From: JAKACA01 sp052143575
GTDB lineage: Bacteria > Actinomycetota > Acidimicrobiia > Acidimicrobiales > Bog-793
Reading direction: 5' to 3'
DNA: 64,000 nucleotides
Assembly (NCBI GenBank): GCA_052143575.1
Contig: JBKQSP010000125.1
Span: 1-64,000, forward strand
The position numbers and the translations under genes are program-made. Positions 53,701-62,700 of this stretch are shown piece by piece; the stretch's first letter is position 1, and each line of letters begins with the position of its first letter. The notes beneath the pieces were generated by a model. It worked only from the letters and a program-made list of their open reading frames with translations. It had not been told where the DNA came from and did no database searches.

Positions 53701-54570
53701 TCAGGTCCCTGCCGGATGCCAAACGGTCTTCACCTCGACGAAGGCGCTCATGCGCTTCGTGGAGGCCGGCTTCTCCCAGTCCTCCTCGAGGCTCAGCAGC
53801 CGCTTCAGGTTGCCGGCGGCGAGCGTCTCGAGCTCGGCCCTGGCGGCCGCCTCGGCGCCTGTGACGTCGATGGCGTTGACGTCCATGTGGCCGGCGAGGA
53901 CGGGCGCCAGCTCCGCCGTCGCACCGGTCAGCACGTTGAGCACGCCGGCGGGAACGTCCGAGGTGGCGACCACCTCGGCGAGGGTGACGGCCGGCAACGG
54001 CCGCTCGTGGCTCGCCACGACGACGGCGGTATTCCCCGTCACGATGACGGGGGCGACGACGCTGACAAAGCCGAGAAGGCTCGAGAGCTGCGGAGCGAGC
54101 ACGGCCACCACACCGGTTGGCTCCGGCAGGCTGAAGTTGAAGTAGGGGCCGGCGACCGGGTTGGCCGCTCCGGCGACCTGGGCGTACTTGTCCGACCAAC
54201 CGGCGTACCAGACCCATCGGTCGACAGCGGCCGCGACGGCCCGCCGTGCCCGAGCCACCGAGAGGCCCTCTGCGGCAGCGACCTCGGCAACGAACTGCGC
54301 CGCCCGACCCTCCATCATCTCGGCGACGCGGTACATGACCTGACCCCGGTTGAAGGCGTCGACGCCCGACCAGGCCGCCACGGCGCCGCGGGCGGCGACG
54401 ACGGCGTCCCGGACATCCTTGCGGGAGGCCTGGGCGGCGTTGGCGAGGAAGCTCCCGTCGGATGCAGTGACCTCGTAGGAGCGTCCGGACTCCGAGCGTG
54501 GGAAGACGCCGCCGATGAACAGCTTGTAGGTCTTGTGAATCTCGAGGCGGTCGAGGGCGCCCTCAGGCAT
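53701..54570 (-). CDS. ALDH-like protein without catalytic Cys (C-terminal half of a split ALDH16)
   Basis: A 289-residue aldehyde-dehydrogenase-fold protein that begins KLFIGGVFPRSESGRSYEV and has the Rossmann-type middle (ALDH coenzyme-binding), but stops before the catalytic region; there is no GQxC. It ends NLKRLLSLEEDWEKP, then a short tail. It overlaps the complete ALDH upstream by 8 bases. In ALDH16 a catalytically active ALDH domain is fused to a second, shorter inactive one, matching this pair. It probably binds the first protein as a regulatory or structural half. Confidence 0.78.
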   Translation of the reverse strand: MPEGALDRLEIHKTYKLFIGGVFPRSESGRSYEVTASDGSFLANAAQASRKDVRDAVVAARGAVAAWSGVDAFNRGQVMYRVAEMMEGRAAQFVAEVAAAEGLSVARARRAVAAAVDRWVWYAGWSDKYAQVAGAANPVAGPYFNFSLPEPTGVVAVLAPQLSSLLGFVSVVAPVIVTGNTAVVVASHERPLPAVTLAEVVATSDVPAGVLNVLTGATAELAPVLAGHMDVNAIDVTGAEAAARAELETLAAGNLKRLLSLEEDWEKPASTKRMSAFVEVKTVWHPAGT

Positions 54571-55999
54571 CGACGTACGCCTCGAGGCCGTGGCGACCAC
54601 CCTCGCGGCCGAAGCCCGACTCCTTGTAGCCGCCGAATGGGCTCGCCGGGTCGAAACGGTTGAACGTGTTGGCCCACACGACGCCGGCCCGCAACCGTTG
54701 CGCCATCCAGAGGATGCGGCTCCCCTTCTCCGTCCAGATTCCGGCCGAGAGCCCGTACGGGGTGTTGTTCGCCTTCGCCACCGCCTCGTCCGGCGTCCGG
54801 AACGACAGCACGGACAGGACCGGACCGAAGATCTCCTCACGGGCGATGCGGTGCGACTGGCTGACACCGGTGAAGATCGTGGGAGGGAACCAGTAGCCCT
54901 GCGCGGGCAGATCGCAGGCGGGGGACCAGCGTTCGGCCCCCTCGGCGTCGCCCGAGGCGGCGAGCGCCTCGATGCGCTCCAGCTGGACGGAGGAGTTGAT
55001 CGCCCCGATATCGGTGTTCTTGTCGAGCGGATCGCCCAGCCGCAGCGTCTCGAGCCGCTTCTTCAGACGGTCCACCACGAGCTCGAGAACCGATTCCTGC
55101 ACGAGCAGGCGCGAGCCGGCGCAACACACCTCGCCCTGGTTGAAGAAGATGCCGTTGACGACTCCCTCCACCGCCTGCTCGACGGGTGCGTCGTCGAAGA
55201 TGATGTTGGCGGCCTTGCCGCCGAGCTCGAGGGTGAGACGGCGCCCGCTGCCGGCGAGCAGGCGCACGATCTCCTTGCCCACCTCGGTCGACCCCGTGAA
55301 GGCCACCTTGTCGAGACCGGCATGCGCCACGAGGGCGGCGCCGGTGTCGCCGGCGCCCGTCACGACGTTGACGACGCCGGGCGGCAGCTCGGCCTGCTGG
55401 CACACCTCGGCCAGCAGCAGGGCGGTGAGCGGCGTCGTCTCTGCCGGCTTCAGCACGCAGGTGTTGCCCGTGGCGAGGGCGGGTGCGAGCTTCCATGCGG
55501 CCATGAGAAGGGGGAAGTTCCACGGGATGATCTGGCCGGCGACGCCGAGAGGCCTCGGCGAATGGCCGAGACCGGCATACTCGAGCTTGTCGGCCCAGCC
55601 GGCGTGGTGGAAGAAGTGCGCCGCCGCCAAGGGGATGTCGACGTCGCGGGACTCCCGGATGGGCTTGCCGTTGTCGAGCGTCTCGAGCACGGCGAACTCC
55701 CGCGAGCGCTCCTGCAGGAGGCGGGCGATCCGGTAGAGGTACTTCGCCCGCTCGCGGCCGGGCATCTTGCCCCACGGCCCGTCGAAGGCGGCGCGGGCAG
55801 CGCCGACGGCACGGTCGACATCAGCGGCGCCCGCTTCGCTCACCTGGCTGAGCGGCTCCTCGGTGGCGGGGTTGAGCGTCGGGAAGAAAGCCCCCTTGGC
55901 GCTGTCCACGAACTCGCCGCCGATGAACAAGCCGTAGGACGGGGCGATCCGCACGACCTCACGCGACTCGGGCGCTGCGGCGTACTCGAAGGTCGTCAC
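54563..55999 (-). CDS. Aldehyde dehydrogenase (ALDH16-like, catalytic)
   Basis: A 478-residue enzyme. It has GQIIPWNFPLLM (Asn161), the NAD site FTGSTEVGKEI, Glu258 in LELGGKAANI and catalytic Cys292 in FNQGEVCCAG, all intact. It would oxidise the acetaldehyde made by DeoC, given its coupling to deoC. Start GTG at 55999 overlaps the deoC TAG by one base. It is followed by a coupled catalytically dead ALDH-like protein, together resembling ALDH16. Confidence 0.93.
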   Translation of the reverse strand: MTTFEYAAAPESREVVRIAPSYGLFIGGEFVDSAKGAFFPTLNPATEEPLSQVSEAGAADVDRAVGAARAAFDGPWGKMPGRERAKYLYRIARLLQERSREFAVLETLDNGKPIRESRDVDIPLAAAHFFHHAGWADKLEYAGLGHSPRPLGVAGQIIPWNFPLLMAAWKLAPALATGNTCVLKPAETTPLTALLLAEVCQQAELPPGVVNVVTGAGDTGAALVAHAGLDKVAFTGSTEVGKEIVRLLAGSGRRLTLELGGKAANIIFDDAPVEQAVEGVVNGIFFNQGEVCCAGSRLLVQESVLELVVDRLKKRLETLRLGDPLDKNTDIGAINSSVQLERIEALAASGDAEGAERWSPACDLPAQGYWFPPTIFTGVSQSHRIAREEIFGPVLSVLSFRTPDEAVAKANNTPYGLSAGIWTEKGSRILWMAQRLRAGVVWANTFNRFDPASPFGGYKESGFGREGGRHGLEAYVDA

Positions 56000-57030
56000 T
56001 AGTCCACCGTGAAGTAGTCGGGACCGGCATAGAGGCCGGTGAGCTGCTTTTGGCGCTGCATCAAGAGATCGTTCAACAGCGAGGAGGCACCGATGCGGAA
56101 CAACGCCGGTCGCAACCAGTCCTCGCCGGTCGTCTCCCGCACGAGCACGAGGTAGCGGATGGCGTCCTTCGAGGTACGGATGCCCCCGGCGACCTTGACA
56201 CCGACGCGGCGACCGGTCGCCGCCGCGAAGTCGCGCACGGCCGCCAGCATGACGAGGGCGACGGCGGGCGTAGACGCAGGGTTCACCTTGCCCGTCGAGG
56301 TCTTCACGAAGTCTGCGCCCGCCAGCATCGCCAACCAGGCGGCTCGCGAGACGTTGTCGAGCGTGACGAGCTCGCCCGTCTCGAGGATGACCTTGAGATG
56401 GGCCGCCCCGCACGCCTCCCGTACGGCGCGGATCTCCTCGTAGACCTGGCCGAAACGGCCGGCCAGGAAGGCGCCGCGATCGATGACCATGTCGATCTCG
56501 TCCGCACCGGCGGCGACGGCCTCGGCCACGTCGGCCAGCTTGACGGCAAGGGAGGCACGGCCGGATGGGAACGCCGTCGCCACGGCGGCGACGGCGACGT
56601 CGCTGCCGGTCAGCTCGGCGCGAGCGACGGCCACGAGGTCTGGGTAGAGGCAGACGGCGGCCACGCTCGGCACGGACGGGTCGCTCGGATCGGGCCGGCG
56701 CGCCTTGGCGCAGAGGGTGCGCACCTTTCCCGGGGTGTCGGCCCCCTCCAGGGTCGTGAGATCGATCATCCCTATGGCGGTGTCGAGAGCCCAGAGCTTT
56801 GCCTGCCGTTTGATGGACCGCGTGGCCAGCATGGCAGCGCGTGCCTGCACGCCCACCTGGTCGACGCCGGGAAGCCCCTGCAGGACCTGGCGCAGGGCGA
56901 CGTCCGATGTCGCCAGCTCGCCGCCCCACGGGCGCCCGAGCGACTTGGCCGGCACGGCTGACTCCAGATCCACGAGAGGGACGGTAGTACCCGGCCGTCT
57001 CGAAGGCGCCCTCGCCACGACCGGTGCCAC
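55999..57030 (-). CDS. deoC: Deoxyribose-phosphate aldolase
   Basis: A 343-residue class I aldolase. The Schiff-base Lys is in FVKTSTGKVNP, and the second Lys in GVKVAGGIRT. The length, with an N-terminal extension of about 100 residues, resembles the eukaryote-like long DeoC (about 320) rather than the short bacterial one (about 220-250). It cleaves deoxyribose-5-phosphate to acetaldehyde and glyceraldehyde-3-phosphate. Start placed at GTG 57030 (GAGG five bases upstream); GTG 56973 is an alternative. It follows add by 7 bases. Confidence 0.9.
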   Translation of the reverse strand: MAPVVARAPSRRPGTTVPLVDLESAVPAKSLGRPWGGELATSDVALRQVLQGLPGVDQVGVQARAAMLATRSIKRQAKLWALDTAIGMIDLTTLEGADTPGKVRTLCAKARRPDPSDPSVPSVAAVCLYPDLVAVARAELTGSDVAVAAVATAFPSGRASLAVKLADVAEAVAAGADEIDMVIDRGAFLAGRFGQVYEEIRAVREACGAAHLKVILETGELVTLDNVSRAAWLAMLAGADFVKTSTGKVNPASTPAVALVMLAAVRDFAAATGRRVGVKVAGGIRTSKDAIRYLVLVRETTGEDWLRPALFRIGASSLLNDLLMQRQKQLTGLYAGPDYFTVD

Positions 57031-57037
57031 GCCGGCC

Positions 57038-58120
57038 TCAGAGGGATGGCTGCGGGCGCGCCCGGGCGGCAAAGGCGGGCTTGATGACGCCGTTGATGAG
57101 ATGGAGGCGTTCGTCGAAATGAGCAAAGGCGCTCTTCATGGCATTGAGGGTCAGCCACTCGATGTCGCGCCAGCCGTATCCGAAGGCCTCCGCCACCGTC
57201 AGCAGCTCGGAGGACAGGCTCACCCCGCTCATGAGGCGGTTGTCGGTGTTGACGGTGACACGGAACTGCAGCTGGCGGAGGAGGCCGATGGGATGGTCGG
57301 CGATGGAGGTCGCAGCACCCGTCTGCACGTTCGAAGACGGGCACATCTCGAGCGGGATGCGCCGGTCGCGCACGTAGGCGGAGAGGCGGCCGAGCCTGGC
57401 GGCTCCATCGGCCTCAACCTCGATGTCGTCCACGATCCGGACGCCGTGGCCGAGCCGGTCGGCGCCGCAGCGCTGCAGGGCCTCCCAGATCGACGGCAAC
57501 CCGAAGGCCTCGCCGGCGTGAATCGTGATGTGAAAGTTCTGCCGCTGCACGTACTGAAACGCCTCGAGGTGATCGGTCGGCGGGCTGCCGGCCTCAGCCC
57601 CCGCGATGTCGAAGCCCACGACGCCGTCGTCGCGGTGGCGCACGGCGAGCTCGGCGATCTCGAGGGAGCGGGCGGCCGTCCGCATGGCGGTGAGCAAGGC
57701 GCGCACGTCGGTGCCGGCGGCGGCGCCGCCCTGGCGGAAGCCCTCCAGCACGGCGCCGACGACCTCGTCGAGTGAGAGCCCCTGGGCGACATGGAGCTCG
57801 GGCGCAAAGCGAACCTCGGCATAGACGATGCCGTCGGCGGCGAGGTCGTGGGCGCATTCGGCCGCCACTCGGGTGAGCGCCTCCGGTGTCTGCATGACCG
57901 CCACGGTGTGCTCGAAGGTCTCGAGGTACCGCACGAGGTCGCGCTGGTCTGCGCCGCTCCTGAACCACCGCGTGAGGTCGTCGACGTCGGTCGTCGGGAG
58001 GCCCCCGTATCCGACTTCGGCGGCGAGCTCCACGATGGTCGCCGGGCGAAGGCCGCCGTCGAGGTGGTCGTGCAGGAGCACCTTGGGGATCGCTCGGATC
58101 TCCTCGAGCGTCATGGTCAT
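57038..58120 (-). CDS. add: Adenosine deaminase
   Basis: A 360-residue zinc enzyme. Ligands and catalytic residues are LLHDHLDGGLRP, ITIHAGEAFG (catalytic Glu), RLGHGVRI, and VTVNTDNRLMSG with the Asp ligand. It turns (deoxy)adenosine to (deoxy)inosine for PNP. Start ATG at 58120 overlaps deoA (ATGA); another ATG two codons on is possible. Confidence 0.94.
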   Translation of the reverse strand: MTMTLEEIRAIPKVLLHDHLDGGLRPATIVELAAEVGYGGLPTTDVDDLTRWFRSGADQRDLVRYLETFEHTVAVMQTPEALTRVAAECAHDLAADGIVYAEVRFAPELHVAQGLSLDEVVGAVLEGFRQGGAAAGTDVRALLTAMRTAARSLEIAELAVRHRDDGVVGFDIAGAEAGSPPTDHLEAFQYVQRQNFHITIHAGEAFGLPSIWEALQRCGADRLGHGVRIVDDIEVEADGAARLGRLSAYVRDRRIPLEMCPSSNVQTGAATSIADHPIGLLRQLQFRVTVNTDNRLMSGVSLSSELLTVAEAFGYGWRDIEWLTLNAMKSAFAHFDERLHLINGVIKPAFAARARPQPSL

Positions 58121-59415
58121 GAGGCGACCGCCCGCTGCCGGATGATCTCGATGACCGGCGCCGCCCGCTCGGGGAGCTCCGGCCCGACGTCGATGGCCCC
58201 GGCGAGCGCCTGGCGGGCGCGGGCGAAGCGCCCGGGCTCGTCGGAGTGCAGCTCGAGGACGGGGGCGCCCTCCTCGACGGCGTCTCCCGGCTTGGCGAGG
58301 CACACGACGCCGGCGGTGGCGCTGACGGCGTCCTCTTTGTTGGCGCGCCCGGCGCCCAGGCGCCAGGCGGCCACTCCGACGGAGCGGGCGTCGAGGCGAA
58401 CGAGCCGGCCCGTCGACGGCGCCGCCACGACCTCGACGTGCGCTGCTCGCGGGAGCGGCGCCGTCGGGTCGCCGTGCTGTGCTCTCACCATGGCCTCGAA
58501 ACGCTCGAGGGCGCGTCCGTCCGAGAGCGCCGCCGCAGGATCGGCTTCGACGCCGGCGAGCTCGAGCATCTCTCTCGCCAGCGCCAGGGTCACCTCGACG
58601 AGGTCGGCCGGACCGCCACCCGACAGCATCTCGAGGCACTCTGCCACCTCGAGGGCGTTGCCGACGGCACGCCCGAGCGGCTCGTCCATGCGAGTGAGCA
58701 CGGCCGACGTGCGCACCCCGTAGTCGCCGCCGAGGGTGACCATCGTCTCGGCGAGGGTGCGAGCGGCGTCCAGCTCCCTCATGAAGGCGCCGCTGCCGAC
58801 CTTGACGTCGAGCACGAGGGCCGAGGTGCCCTCGGCGATCTTCTTCGACATGATGGAGCTGGCGATGAGCGGGATCGACTCCACGGTCCCGGTGACGTCG
58901 CGCAGGGCGTAGAGCCGGCGGTCGGCCGGCGCCAGGCCCGGACCGGCGGCGGCGATGACGCAGCCCACCTCTGTGAGGACCGAGATCATCTCGGACGGGC
59001 TCAGATCGGAGCGGAAGCCGGCGATCGACTCGAGCTTGTCGAGCGTTCCTCCCGTGTGGCCGAGGCCGCGACCGGACAGCTGGGGGACGGCCGCCCCGCA
59101 GCTCGCCACGAGGGGAGCGAGCACGAGCGAGACCTTGTCGCCCACGCCGCCGGTCGAGTGCTTATCGACCGTCGGCCAGGGAACGGCGCCGAGGTCGAGC
59201 CGGGTGCCCGACTCGATCATGGCACCCATGAGGGCGCGCAGCTCTCCGCCGTCGAGGCCGCGAAAGAAGATGGCCATCAAGAGGGCCGACATCTGCTCGT
59301 CCGGCACCTCCCCGGCCGTGTAGGCAGCGATGAGCCAGGCGATGGCGTCCTCGCCCAAGCGGCCGCCGTCCCGTTTCGCCCGGATGAGGTCGACGACGTC
59401 AGGTGGCGGCGTCAC
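58117..59415 (-). CDS. deoA: Thymidine phosphorylase
   Basis: A 432-residue pyrimidine nucleoside phosphorylase. The family signature SGRGLGHTGGTLDKLES is intact, with KHSTGGVGDKVSL (phosphate site), IASSIMSKKIAEG, LDVKVGSGAFM and the C-terminal domain. Uridine may also be used. It overlaps cdd by 17 bases and add by 4. Confidence 0.94.
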   Translation of the reverse strand: MTPPPDVVDLIRAKRDGGRLGEDAIAWLIAAYTAGEVPDEQMSALLMAIFFRGLDGGELRALMGAMIESGTRLDLGAVPWPTVDKHSTGGVGDKVSLVLAPLVASCGAAVPQLSGRGLGHTGGTLDKLESIAGFRSDLSPSEMISVLTEVGCVIAAAGPGLAPADRRLYALRDVTGTVESIPLIASSIMSKKIAEGTSALVLDVKVGSGAFMRELDAARTLAETMVTLGGDYGVRTSAVLTRMDEPLGRAVGNALEVAECLEMLSGGGPADLVEVTLALAREMLELAGVEADPAAALSDGRALERFEAMVRAQHGDPTAPLPRAAHVEVVAAPSTGRLVRLDARSVGVAAWRLGAGRANKEDAVSATAGVVCLAKPGDAVEEGAPVLELHSDEPGRFARARQALAGAIDVGPELPERAAPVIEIIRQRAVAS

Positions 59416-59806
59416 GGCGCCCCTCGAGGTCGTCGTTCGTGAAGGCCGCCGGCAGCAGCTCCGCCATGGTCGTGACGCCGCTGCCGGTGTCGACGAGGAG
59501 GCGAGGACCGCCCGCTTCCAGCAGCAGCTGGCGGCAGCGTCCGCACGGGAGGAGCGGCTCGCCGTCAGCGGCGACGATGCTGACGGCCTCGAAGGAGCCG
59601 CCGCCGCTCGCGTGCAGGGCCGACACGAGGCCGCACTCGGCGCACAAGGTGAGCCCGTAGGAGGCGTTCTCGACGTTGCAGGCGCTGAGGAGACGGCCGT
59701 CGCTCGTCACGCCGGCCGCCCCGACCGAGAGCCGTGAGTAGGGGGCATAAGCGTGGGCAGCCGCTGCCGTGGCGGCCACTCGCAAACCGGACCAATCGAT
59801 CGCCAC
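59399..59806 (-). CDS. cdd: Cytidine deaminase
   Basis: A 135-residue tetrameric-type enzyme. Zinc ligands are Cys55 in LCAECG with catalytic Glu57, and Cys88 and Cys91 in PCGRC. NVENASYGLTLCAE is the family motif. It makes (deoxy)uridine for the phosphorylase. The GTG start has AAGGAGG about eight bases upstream. First gene of the salvage group; the 75 bases before it may hold its promoter. Confidence 0.94.
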   Translation of the reverse strand: MAIDWSGLRVAATAAAAHAYAPYSRLSVGAAGVTSDGRLLSACNVENASYGLTLCAECGLVSALHASGGGSFEAVSIVAADGEPLLPCGRCRQLLLEAGGPRLLVDTGSGVTTMAELLPAAFTNDDLEGRRDAAT

Positions 59807-59881
59807 GCCCCGCCACCTCCTTGTGCCGGATCGAGGGCACGGTGCCCATGTGCGGAAGCGGACGCAGATTAGTCGCTCGCC

Positions 59882-60632
59882 TCAATCGACGACGCCGACG
59901 ATGGCGGCCACGGAGGCCACAGCGGCCGCCAGCTCCGCCGCCCGGCAGCCGGGGTTGGCGAGCACTCCGTGGCAGGCGCCGAGGCCCGCCCGGTCGACGA
60001 TGCCCTTCTCGTTGAGCGCCCATTCGCTTCGCTCTGCGAGTCGAGCCTGCGCCTCGCTGACGGCCGCCACCGTGAGGTTGGCGACGGTCAGCGTGACGTC
60101 GTCACGGGAGGCATGTGCCCGCGCCGTTCGCACGGCCATCTTGGAGAGCTGGCGCCAACGCGACGGGGCGCTGGCGGCGAGGGCGGCAGGAAAGGCGGGA
60201 GGCGGCAGCGAGCCCACGAGCTGCCGCCCGATCGTCAGCTCACCCACGACCACGTAGGAGGGGATGCCGCCGACGAAGCCGGCGAGAGCGTGGATGTCGA
60301 AACGGCCCTGCTCGGTCTCCGCCACGCAGGTGAGGACCTCGTCCAGATCGCGGTAGCAGAGGTCGACGCGCTGGCCTTCCACACTGAGCCAGGCACCGCC
60401 GTTCACGACCGGTCCCCAGCCGCCCGGGGCCGTCACCTCACCGGGCCAGCCGAGGGCCTTGACGTCGTCAGGATCGATGCGGCCTCGGTAGTAGAGCCCG
60501 AACCCAGTCGGAGTCGGCGCTGGCGTCTCCTCTGGCCCGGGATCCGCCGAGTGTGACCGCCTCGACACCGGGTATCTGTGCGAGCCGCTCGGCCAGGTGC
60601 TCCACGCCGAGCCAACGTAGCCGGAGGCCCAC
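59882..60632 (-). pseudogene. Nucleotidyltransferase-domain protein, frameshifted
   Basis: The N-terminal part, read from GTG 60632, gives LRLRWLGVEHLAERLAQIPG and GVEAVTLGGSRARGDASADSDW, the classic nucleotidyltransferase helix and GGSRARG-x7-SDxD motif. The rest, ending at 59882, lies in another frame and starts FGLYYRGRIDPDDVKALGW, which continues the same family seamlessly. The break is near 60500-60512, at GACTGGGTTCGG, a loss of two bases or gain of one. The intact protein would have about 250 residues. The family probably adenylylates a small molecule or protein. It is either an assembly error or a broken gene. Confidence 0.75.
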
Positions 60633-60683
60633 GCGCCGGACGGCGCCGCAGAGGACCGCCCGCCGCCGTGCGGTCGGCGCCCC

Positions 60684-60929
60684 TTACTGCTGGTAACCCT
60701 CCACCGTCTCGGGCGGTCGCAGGTGAGCCTCGTCCGGGTTCTCACCCATCTCGCGGCGTGCCCGCCGCTGGCGCAGAAGATCCCAGAGCTGGTCGAGCCG
60801 GACTTCGAGCTCCTGCAGGCGCTCGCGATCGGTGTCGTTCAGGCCGCGACCGCCCCCCGTCTGGTCCCGCAGCTTGTGTTCCTCCGCGACCAGGTCGTCG
60901 ATCCGTTTGACGATGTCGTGGTCGTCCAA
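60684..60929 (-). CDS. DUF2630 family protein
   Basis: An 81-residue highly charged helical protein starting MDDHDIVKRIDDLVAEEHKL and containing ERLQELEVRLDQLWDLLRQRRARRE, then a proline-containing tail. This is the actinobacterial DUF2630 pattern, a predicted coiled coil of unknown function. GAGGTGATGAG precedes the ATG. The gene is divergent from the kinase/oxidoreductase fusion. Confidence 0.88.
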   Translation of the reverse strand: MDDHDIVKRIDDLVAEEHKLRDQTGGGRGLNDTDRERLQELEVRLDQLWDLLRQRRARREMGENPDEAHLRPPETVEGYQQ

Positions 60930-61072
60930 CTCATCACCTCCAGCTCGGGCGGATGCCCCGCGGCACCTCAGCGTAGGGCTTCCGCGCCCTGCGGCGTCCG
61001 GTCCGACCGCATCGTCATGCGGCCGGGCAGCGGGACCGACCGCCGACTACCGTCCCGCACGTGGGGGACGAG

Positions 61073-62629
61073 ATGCCGGATGCGGTGCCCAGGCAGGCTC
61101 GGGAGGCAGCCACGTTGCGGTTGCCGTCGTCGTGCCTCGTCGTGCTGATCGGGCCGTCTGCCTCGGGGAAATCGACATGGGCAGCCGCCAACTTCCGGCC
61201 CAGCCAGGTCGTCGCCTCGGACGCCCTGCGAGGACTCGTGGGCGAGAGTGCCCAGGACCAACGCGCCGGAACGGACGCCTTCGACGTCCTCGATCTCGTT
61301 GTCGAGCGCCGACTGCGACGAGGCTTGCTCACCGTCATCGACACCCTCGGGATCGACGGCGCCAGGCGGGCCCGCTACCTCGAGGCCGCAGCACGCCACG
61401 GCGTCGCCTGCCACGCCGTCGTGTTCGACACGCCGGCCGAGCTGTGCAGACGTCGCAATCGCGAGCGGGGCCGAGACGGTGCCGTCCCGCCCGGCGTGCT
61501 GGCGGCACAGCTGAGCGGCTTCGCCGCCGCCAGGCCGGCCCTTGCCCAGGAACCCTTCGACGGGGTGCACGAGCCCGCCGAGGTGGAGATCGTGCCGCCC
61601 GCACTCGTGCAGGCACCCGAGCTACGCACTCGACAGGAGGAGACGCCGATGGGGTTGCGCTTCGGCTTGCAGCTGTCCAGCTTCCACTGGCCCGGCGGTC
61701 CGGGCTCTCTGGCCGGACACCTTGCCGAGATCGCCACGGCGGCCGAGGATGCCGGCTTCGCCAACCTCTGGGTGATGGACCACTTCCTCCAGATCCCCCA
61801 GGTCGGCCGGGAGTGGGACGAGATGCTCGAGAGTTACACGGCTCTCGGGTTCCTGGCGGCGGCGACCCGCCGTATCCGGCTCGGGACGCTCGTGACGGGG
61901 GTCACCTACCGCAACCTTGCCCACCTCGCCAAGGCCGTGGCGACCCTCGACGTCCTCTCGGGCGGGCGGGCGATCTGCGGGATCGGAGCCGCCTGGTACA
62001 AGCGGGAGCACGTCGCCTACGGATGGCCTTTCCCGCCGCCCGGCGACCGCTACCGGCTCCTCGAGGACGCCCTTCAGCTCCTACCCCTCATGTGGGGACC
62101 GGGCTCACCGCCCTTCGAGGGGAGCACGACGAGCGTGCCGGAGACGATCTGCTATCCGCGTCCGCTCCAGGAACACCTGCCGATCCTCGTCGGGGGTGGC
62201 GGCGAGCGCCGCACACTTCGCCTTGCCGCCCGCTACGCCGATGCCTGCAACCTCTTCGGCGACGCCGTCACCGTCCGCCACAAGGTGGAGGTGCTGCGGG
62301 CACACTGCGAGGAGGTCGGGCGGCCGGTCGAGGACGTCGAGGTGACGCACCTCGGCCCCGCCCTCGCCGCCTCCGACCGCCGGGAGCTCGAGGCCAAGGT
62401 GGAGCACCTCCGCCCGCCGTCGCTGTCTCCGGAGGCCTTCTCCGCCCGCACGACGGCCGCCACCGTGGACGACCTCATCGGGCACTTCCGCGCCCTGGCG
62501 GAGGCGGGCGTCGGGACGGCCATCGTCAGCCTGCCGGACGTGGCGGATCCAGAAGCGCTCCCTCGCTTTGCCGAGGTGATCGCCGCCTTCTCGGGTGTGA
62601 CGCCGTCGCCGGGCCGCCTCGGGTCCTGA
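61073..62629 (+). CDS. P-loop kinase domain fused to F420-type luciferase-like oxidoreductase
   Basis: A 518-residue two-domain protein. Residues ~15-180 form a polynucleotide-kinase-like P-loop ATPase: LIGPSASGKSTWAAANF, VVASDALRGLVG, VIDTLGIDGARRARYLEAA and VVFDTPAELCRRRNRER. After a linker, residues ~192-518 start MGLRFGLQLSSFHWPGGPG and continue as a TIM-barrel LLM-class oxidoreductase with NLWVMDHF, TLVTGVTYRNLAHLAKA, GGRAICGIGAAWYK and PILVGGGGERRTLRLAARYAD, typical of F420-dependent TIGR03560-like enzymes. An internal ATG with AGGAGG upstream at about 61650 might also give a free oxidoreductase. ATG 61073 has GGGGG five bases upstream; GTG 61061 is also possible. Confidence 0.87.
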   Translation: MPDAVPRQAREAATLRLPSSCLVVLIGPSASGKSTWAAANFRPSQVVASDALRGLVGESAQDQRAGTDAFDVLDLVVERRLRRGLLTVIDTLGIDGARRARYLEAAARHGVACHAVVFDTPAELCRRRNRERGRDGAVPPGVLAAQLSGFAAARPALAQEPFDGVHEPAEVEIVPPALVQAPELRTRQEETPMGLRFGLQLSSFHWPGGPGSLAGHLAEIATAAEDAGFANLWVMDHFLQIPQVGREWDEMLESYTALGFLAAATRRIRLGTLVTGVTYRNLAHLAKAVATLDVLSGGRAICGIGAAWYKREHVAYGWPFPPPGDRYRLLEDALQLLPLMWGPGSPPFEGSTTSVPETICYPRPLQEHLPILVGGGGERRTLRLAARYADACNLFGDAVTVRHKVEVLRAHCEEVGRPVEDVEVTHLGPALAASDRRELEAKVEHLRPPSLSPEAFSARTTAATVDDLIGHFRALAEAGVGTAIVSLPDVADPEALPRFAEVIAAFSGVTPSPGRLGS

Positions 62630-62700
62630 GGCGCTATCCGCGGCGCGACGGGCGCGGAGTTCGTAGGCTCGAGGTACGCCCGACAAGGAGCACATGCGCC

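Noticed and set aside
54563..56929. 788-codon frame starting inside deoC and continuing through the ALDH gene
   Set aside because: The first ~300 codons are a shadow of deoC; true ALDH starts at GTG 55999.
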